From Frateuria terrea (GTDB lineage Bacteria > Pseudomonadota > Gammaproteobacteria > Xanthomonadales > Rhodanobacteraceae), in assembly GCF_900115705.1 (NCBI RefSeq), contig NZ_FOXL01000004.1:434001-498000 (forward strand): a DNA stretch of 64,000 nt, given 5' to 3'. Made by a program: the position numbers and the translations under genes. Shown here piece by piece: positions 59,935 to 64,000 of the stretch. The notes below the pieces were generated by a model that was not told the origin of the DNA, did no database searches, and saw only the letters and a list, made by a program, of their open reading frames with translations. How positions within the stretch are numbered: position 1 is the stretch's first letter; each line of letters begins with the position of its first letter.

Positions 59935-60161
59935 GGAGCGAGTCGCTCCAAGTCTGTTGACGCGAATTCCTCGGGGAACGAAGGCGCGATGCCCTCGCGG
60001 GTGAGGATGGCTACTCCCCAATGACAACGGGCGGCATGGTAGCGGCGCGACGCGGACGGGACAAGCGGCGGTGCACGCATGCCGCCTGGCCTCCGCTCAC
60101 GTGCGACCCGGCCTCCAGGGCTGCCCTTATCCGGCCGGGTGACCGCCGCCGAGCAACGCTC
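59935..60161. other. Gap before dapB end
   Basis: About 230 bases (367 if the doubtful small ORF is ignored) with no recognised gene. It is GC-rich with no clear terminator behind dapB and no promoter that I could support. No tRNA or repeat seen. Confidence 0.3.
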
Positions 60162-60962
60162 TTAAGACCGCAAGGTCAACCTCGATGCAAGCACCGCCTC
60201 GAGGTTGTAGGCACCTGCTGCCTGCCGGCAAAGCCAACAAGCCGCCTCGATCGCCCCCCGGGCGAAAATGCTGCGGTCGGTCGCCCGGTGGCCGAGCTCC
60301 ACCCGCTCCCCGGCGCCGATCAGCATGGCAATGTGCTCGCCCACGATGTCTCCGCCCCGCACTACCGCGAAACCGATGCTGCCGGCGTGGCGCGCGCCCT
60401 CTCGGATGCCGGTGACCCCATCCCGTGCGAGCGTGCTGCCACGCGCCGCGGCCGCTGCCTCGCCCAGCGACAGCGCAGTGCCTGATGGCGCGTCCGTCTT
60501 GCGGTTGTGGTGCGCCTCGACGATTTCCAGGTCCCAGTCCGGCAGCACCGCCGCGGCCTCGCGCAGCAGCCGGGTGAGAACCGCCACACCGAGGCTGAAG
60601 TTGCTCGCGTGCATCAACGCGATGCGCTTGGATGCCTCCGCCACTCGCGCCTTGAGCGCCGCATCGATGCCGGTAGTGCCGCTGACCAGGGCGACGCCGC
60701 GGGGCGTGCAGTGGTCCAGCGCAGAAGCCAGGCCGTCCGGACCGCTGAAATCGATCACCACGTCCAGCGCATCCTGCGGCCAGCCGGCCTGGAAGCACGG
60801 TGCGGCGGGGCTCTGCCACGCGCGTTCGCCCAACTGCGGCACTCCCGGCGCAGTCAGTGCAGCGACGACTTCGAAGCGACTGTCGTGCTGCAGCAGATCG
60901 AGCAAGGCTTGGCCCATGCGGCCGGTTGCGCCGTTGATGGCGAGGCGAAGCGGTGGGTTCAT
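60162..60962 (-). CDS. dapB: 4-hydroxy-tetrahydrodipicolinate reductase
   Basis: An NAD(P)H-dependent step of lysine and diaminopimelate synthesis. Rossmann start INGATGRMGQAL (about 9-20), SGTTG motif, and the catalytic His/Lys block EAHHNRKTDAPSGTAL near 160. The 266 residues are typical. It follows dnaJ after 117 bases. Confidence 0.97.
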   Translation of the reverse strand: MNPPLRLAINGATGRMGQALLDLLQHDSRFEVVAALTAPGVPQLGERAWQSPAAPCFQAGWPQDALDVVIDFSGPDGLASALDHCTPRGVALVSGTTGIDAALKARVAEASKRIALMHASNFSLGVAVLTRLLREAAAVLPDWDLEIVEAHHNRKTDAPSGTALSLGEAAAAARGSTLARDGVTGIREGARHAGSIGFAVVRGGDIVGEHIAMLIGAGERVELGHRATDRSIFARGAIEAACWLCRQAAGAYNLEAVLASRLTLRS

Positions 60963-61079
60963 CGCGGGATCCGTGCGGTTGAAGCGCGTAGCGTAACCGC
61001 GTGCAAGGCGTCACGCACCGCACCCGACCCCGACAGGAACGGGTGTCGACAGTGAACGTGTCGCGCGGGCAGCCTCGCC

Positions 61080-62207
61080 TTACGAGGTGACGCGAGAGAG
61101 GAAATCCTTGACGCCGTCCACCCAGCTCTTGGCGCGCGGCGTGTGCGCGTCTGGCTCGCCTTCGGCGAAGGTGGCCTCGAGCTTTTCGAGCAGTTCGCGC
61201 TGTTCGCGGGTCAGGCGCACCGGCGTCTCCACCATCACCCGGCAGATCAGGTCGCCGACGCGCCCGGAGCGCACCGATTTGACGCCACGGCCGCGCAGGC
61301 GGAACGTCTGCCCGGTCTGCGTTTCCGGCGGGATCGATACCGGCACTTCGCCTTCCAGCGTGGGCACCTTCAGTTCGGCGCCGAGCGCGGCCTGAGAGAA
61401 ACGGATCGGCACCTCGCAGTGCAGGTCGTTGCCGTCCCGCTGGAAGATCGCATGTTCGCGCACCCGCACGTCGACATACAGGTCGCCCGCCTCGGCACCG
61501 GCCGGGCCAGCCTCGCCCTGCCCGGATAGGCGGATGCGGTCGCCACTGTCCACGCCGGCCGGGATGCGCACCGACAGCGTGCGCGTTTCCTCCAGCATGC
61601 CCTCGCCGCGGCAGGCCTTGCACGGTTTCTCGATGGTGTGGCCGCTGCCGCCGCAATGCGGGCACGCCTGCTGGATCGAGAAAATGCCGTTCTGCATGCG
61701 CACGCGGCCGTGCCCGTGGCAGGTCTTGCACTGGGTCGTCTTGCCGTCGGCCGAACCGGAGCCGTTGCAGTGGTGGCAGTTGACCTGGGTCGGGATCTCG
61801 ATCGTCTTTTCGACGCCGAACACCGCCTCTTCCAGGTCCAGCTCCATCACGTAACGCAGGTCCGCGCCACGGCGCACGCGGCCGCGGCCGCCCATGCCGA
61901 AAATGTCCCCGAAGATGTCGCCGAAGATGTCGCCCATGTCACCGAAACCGCCACGGCCTCCCATGCCGCCCTCGAAGGCGGCGTGGCCGTGCTGGTCGTA
62001 CATGGAACGTTTCTGCGGATCGGCCAGGACCTCGTAGGCCTCCTTGGCCTCCTTGAACTTCTCCTGCGCAGAGGGATCGTCCGGGCAGCGGTCCGGGTGG
62101 TATTTCATCGCCAACCGGCGGAACGACTTCTTCAGCTCGACTTCGGTGACGGTGCGCTCGACGCCGAGCACCTCGTAGTAATCGCGCTTGCCCGTTGCTG
62201 CATTCAT
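61080..62207 (-). CDS. dnaJ: Co-chaperone DnaJ
   Basis: Type I J-protein that stimulates DnaK. N-terminal J domain (1-70) with HPD in [10 protein letters not shown], a Gly/Phe-rich linker ([13 protein letters not shown]), four zinc-finger CxxCxGxG repeats ([32 protein letters not shown]) and the C-terminal substrate-binding domain. 375 residues. It follows dnaK after a terminator-like hairpin, so it may be made partly from its own promoter. Confidence 0.97.
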   Translation of the reverse strand: MNAATGKRDYYEVLGVERTVTEVELKKSFRRLAMKYHPDRCPDDPSAQEKFKEAKEAYEVLADPQKRSMYDQHGHAAFEGGMGGRGGFGDMGDIFGDIFGDIFGMGGRGRVRRGADLRYVMELDLEEAVFGVEKTIEIPTQVNCHHCNGSGSADGKTTQCKTCHGHGRVRMQNGIFSIQQACPHCGGSGHTIEKPCKACRGEGMLEETRTLSVRIPAGVDSGDRIRLSGQGEAGPAGAEAGDLYVDVRVREHAIFQRDGNDLHCEVPIRFSQAALGAELKVPTLEGEVPVSIPPETQTGQTFRLRGRGVKSVRSGRVGDLICRVMVETPVRLTREQRELLEKLEATFAEGEPDAHTPRAKSWVDGVKDFLSRVTS

Positions 62208-62285
62208 GACTTCGACGACACCCCTACTGAACCCTATGTCCTACTGCTGGAAATCCGGCGCTGCCCGACCCTGGGCCGCCCTTTC

Positions 62286-62324
62286 AACAAACAGCCCGCG
62301 CGGCATGATAGCCGGCGCGGGCTG
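62286..62324 (-). terminator. Terminator-like hairpin between dnaK and dnaJ
   Basis: On the minus strand AGCCCGCGCCGGC and GCCGCGCGGGCT (one bulge) enclose a short TATCAT loop and are followed by GTTTGTTG. It lies about 30 bases after the dnaK stop and should limit read-through into dnaJ, giving more DnaK than DnaJ. Confidence 0.6.
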
Positions 62325-62355
62325 CTCGACCATCGGCTGCGCCGACTACGGACGA

Positions 62356-64000
62356 TTACTTCTTCTCGTCCTTGACTTCGGTGAACTCCGCGTCGACCAC
62401 GTCGTCCGGCTGTGCCGAGCCACCGCCCGGCGCGGCCTGCGGACCGGCTTCCGGACCGGCGCCACCGCCCTGCGCCGCGGCGTAGAGCGCCTGCGCGACC
62501 TGCTCGAGCTTCTGCATCTTGGCCTCGATCTGCGCCTTGTCGTCGCCGTCCTTGACCTTCTCCAGCTCGGACAACGCTTCTTCGATGCCACCGATCTGCG
62601 CGCCGACCTTGCCGCCGTGTTCCTTCAGCGCGCTGCGGGTGGCATGGACCAGTTGGTCGGCCTTGTTGCGGGTGGCGACCAGTTCGTGGAACTTCTTGTC
62701 CTCTTCCTTGTTCGCCTCGGCGTCGGCGACCATCCGCTGGATCTCGTCCTCGGACAGGCCCGAGCCGGCCTTGATCTCGATCTTCTGCTCCTTGCCGGTC
62801 TTCTTGTCCTTGGCCGACACGTGCAGGATGCCGTTGGCGTCGATGTCGAAGGTGACCTCGATCTGCGGCATGCCGCGCGGCGCCGGGTCGATGCCCGACA
62901 GGTCGAAACGGCCCAGCGACTTGTTCGCACTGGCGCGCTCGCGCTCACCCTGCAGCACGTGCACGGTCACCGCGGTCTGGTTGTCGTCGGCAGTCGAGAA
63001 CGTCTGCGCGGCCTTGGTCGGCACGGTGGTGTTCTTCTCGATCAGCTTGGTCATCACGCCGCCCATCGTCTCGATGCCGAGCGACAGCGGGGTGACGTCC
63101 AGCAGCAGCACGTCCTTGACCGACCCGCCCAGCACGCCGCCCTGGATCGCCGCGCCGACGGCGACGGCCTCGTCCGGGTTGACGTCCTTGCGCGGCTCCT
63201 TGCCGAAGAAGTCCTTGACCGACTCCTGCACCTTGGGCATGCGGGTCTGGCCACCGACGAGGATCACCTCGTTGATGTCCGATACGCGCAGGCCGGCGTC
63301 GTTGAGCGCGATGCGGCACGGCTCGATGGTGCGCTTGACCAGGTCTTCCACCAGCGCTTCGAGCTTGGCGCGGGTGAGCTTGATGTTCAGGTGCTTCGGA
63401 CCGGAAGCGTCGGCCGTCACGTACGGCAGGTTCACCTCGGTCTGGTGCGCGGAGGACAGCTCGATCTTGGCGCGCTCGGCCGCGTCCTTCAGGCGCTGCA
63501 GCGCCAGCGGATCCTTGCGCAGGTCGATGCCCTGGTCCTTCTGGAATTCGTCGACCAGGTAGTCGATGACGCGCTTGTCGAAGTCCTCGCCACCGAGGAA
63601 GGTGTCGCCGTTGGTGGCCAGCACCTCGAACTGCTTCTCGCCGTCGACCTCGGCGATCTCGATGATCGACACGTCGAAGGTGCCGCCGCCGAGGTCGTAC
63701 ACGGCGATCTTGCGGTCGCCGCCCTTCTTGTCCAGGCCGTAGGCCAGCGCGGCCGCGGTCGGCTCGTTGATGATGCGCTTGACCTCCAGCCCTGCGATGC
63801 GGCCGGCGTCCTTGGTCGCCTGGCGCTGGCTGTCGTTGAAGTAGGCCGGCACCGTGATGACCGCCTCGGTGACCGGCTCGCCGAGATAGTCCTCGGCGGT
63901 CTTCTTCATCTTCATCAGGACCTTCGCGGAGATCTCCTGCGGCGCCATCTTCCTGCCGTCGGAGGTCTCTACCCAGGCGTCGCCGTTCTCATGCGCGACG
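62356..64000 (-). CDS. dnaK: Chaperone DnaK (3' part; start outside the window)
   Basis: Hsp70 chaperone. The frame is open to the right edge (...[25 protein letters not shown]), so the N-terminal roughly 90 residues are missing. Visible are [18 protein letters not shown], the ATPase block [13 protein letters not shown], the [10 protein letters not shown] region, the substrate domain and the C-terminal [11 protein letters not shown] tail. The final acidic DKK stretch replaces the strict EEVD ending. With dnaJ it forms the usual heat-shock pair; grpE would lie beyond the window. Confidence 0.97.
   Translation of the reverse strand, partial: VAHENGDAWVETSDGRKMAPQEISAKVLMKMKKTAEDYLGEPVTEAVITVPAYFNDSQRQATKDAGRIAGLEVKRIINEPTAAALAYGLDKKGGDRKIAVYDLGGGTFDVSIIEIAEVDGEKQFEVLATNGDTFLGGEDFDKRVIDYLVDEFQKDQGIDLRKDPLALQRLKDAAERAKIELSSAHQTEVNLPYVTADASGPKHLNIKLTRAKLEALVEDLVKRTIEPCRIALNDAGLRVSDINEVILVGGQTRMPKVQESVKDFFGKEPRKDVNPDEAVAVGAAIQGGVLGGSVKDVLLLDVTPLSLGIETMGGVMTKLIEKNTTVPTKAAQTFSTADDNQTAVTVHVLQGERERASANKSLGRFDLSGIDPAPRGMPQIEVTFDIDANGILHVSAKDKKTGKEQKIEIKAGSGLSEDEIQRMVADAEANKEEDKKFHELVATRNKADQLVHATRSALKEHGGKVGAQIGGIEEALSELEKVKDGDDKAQIEAKMQKLEQVAQALYAAAQGGGAGPEAGPQAAPGGGSAQPDDVVDAEFTEVKDEKK

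Overview
The window is GC-rich chromosomal DNA from a gammaproteobacterium, most likely of the Xanthomonadales/Lysobacterales and probably Rhodanobacteraceae (Dyella/Rhodanobacter/Frateuria-like). The pointers are a complete his operon headed by a TrpR/YerC-type regulator, a Xanthomonas-type VirB/VirD4 secretion system whose VirB7 has an extra domain, a YkgO-like L36, and the lpxK-msbA-exbD-exbB, sdh and lapAB-ihfB-rpsA-cmk blocks. No rRNA, tRNA or CRISPR array was seen. Placement below order level is inference.

Layout. 1-2410 (+): end of the methionine salvage genes mtnB-mtnD-mtnC, then a membrane-anchored C13 (legumain/caspase-fold) peptidase. 2450-9991 (-): hisR(yerC)-hisG-D-C-B-H-A-F-IE, nearly all joined by ATGA or TGATG overlaps, with a TrpR-type operator over the first promoter. 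10021-10571: non-coding or degenerate DNA. 10572-24338 (+): a complete virB7-8-9-10-11-1-2-3-4-5-6 set, three small exported-protein genes (two DUF4189-like) and virD4; there is no relaxase and no recognisable effector gene. 24335-30595 (-): comEC, exbB, exbD, msbA, lpxK. 30755-37433 (-): sdhAF4, sdhC-D-A-B, sdhE, ygfX, lolC-type permease, lolD, with a 200-bp inverted-repeat element and tandem hairpins inside the sdh block. 37548-40457: ygfZ, a GNAT acetyltransferase, a CsaA-like protein and an amine-oxidase-type FAD enzyme. 40633-46709 (-): a frameshifted remnant, galU, a WbpM-like epimerase/dehydratase, a WecA/WbpL-like glycosyl-phosphate transferase, lapB, lapA, ihfB. 46795-49336 (-): rpsA, cmk. 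49434-52931 (+): an acyl-CoA-binding-protein remnant, fadH, a LysR regulator, rpmJ. 53069-64000 (mostly -): greA, carB, carA, a 2OG-Fe(II) dioxygenase (+), a CaCA-family exchanger, dapB, dnaJ and the 3' part of dnaK.

How it works together. Most genes are core biosynthesis and envelope functions: histidine, pyrimidine/arginine (carAB) and lysine/peptidoglycan (dapB) synthesis; the TCA cycle/respiration with dedicated assembly factors; lipid A export (msbA, lpxK) and LPS control (lapAB); surface-sugar initiation (galU, WbpM/WbpL-like). The accessory element is the type IV secretion system between the his operon and lpxK. Its gene order and VirB7 architecture match the contact-dependent bacteria-killing X-T4SS of Xanthomonas rather than a conjugation system. 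The three small secreted proteins between virB6 and virD4 are the least understood part and the best candidates for new biology.
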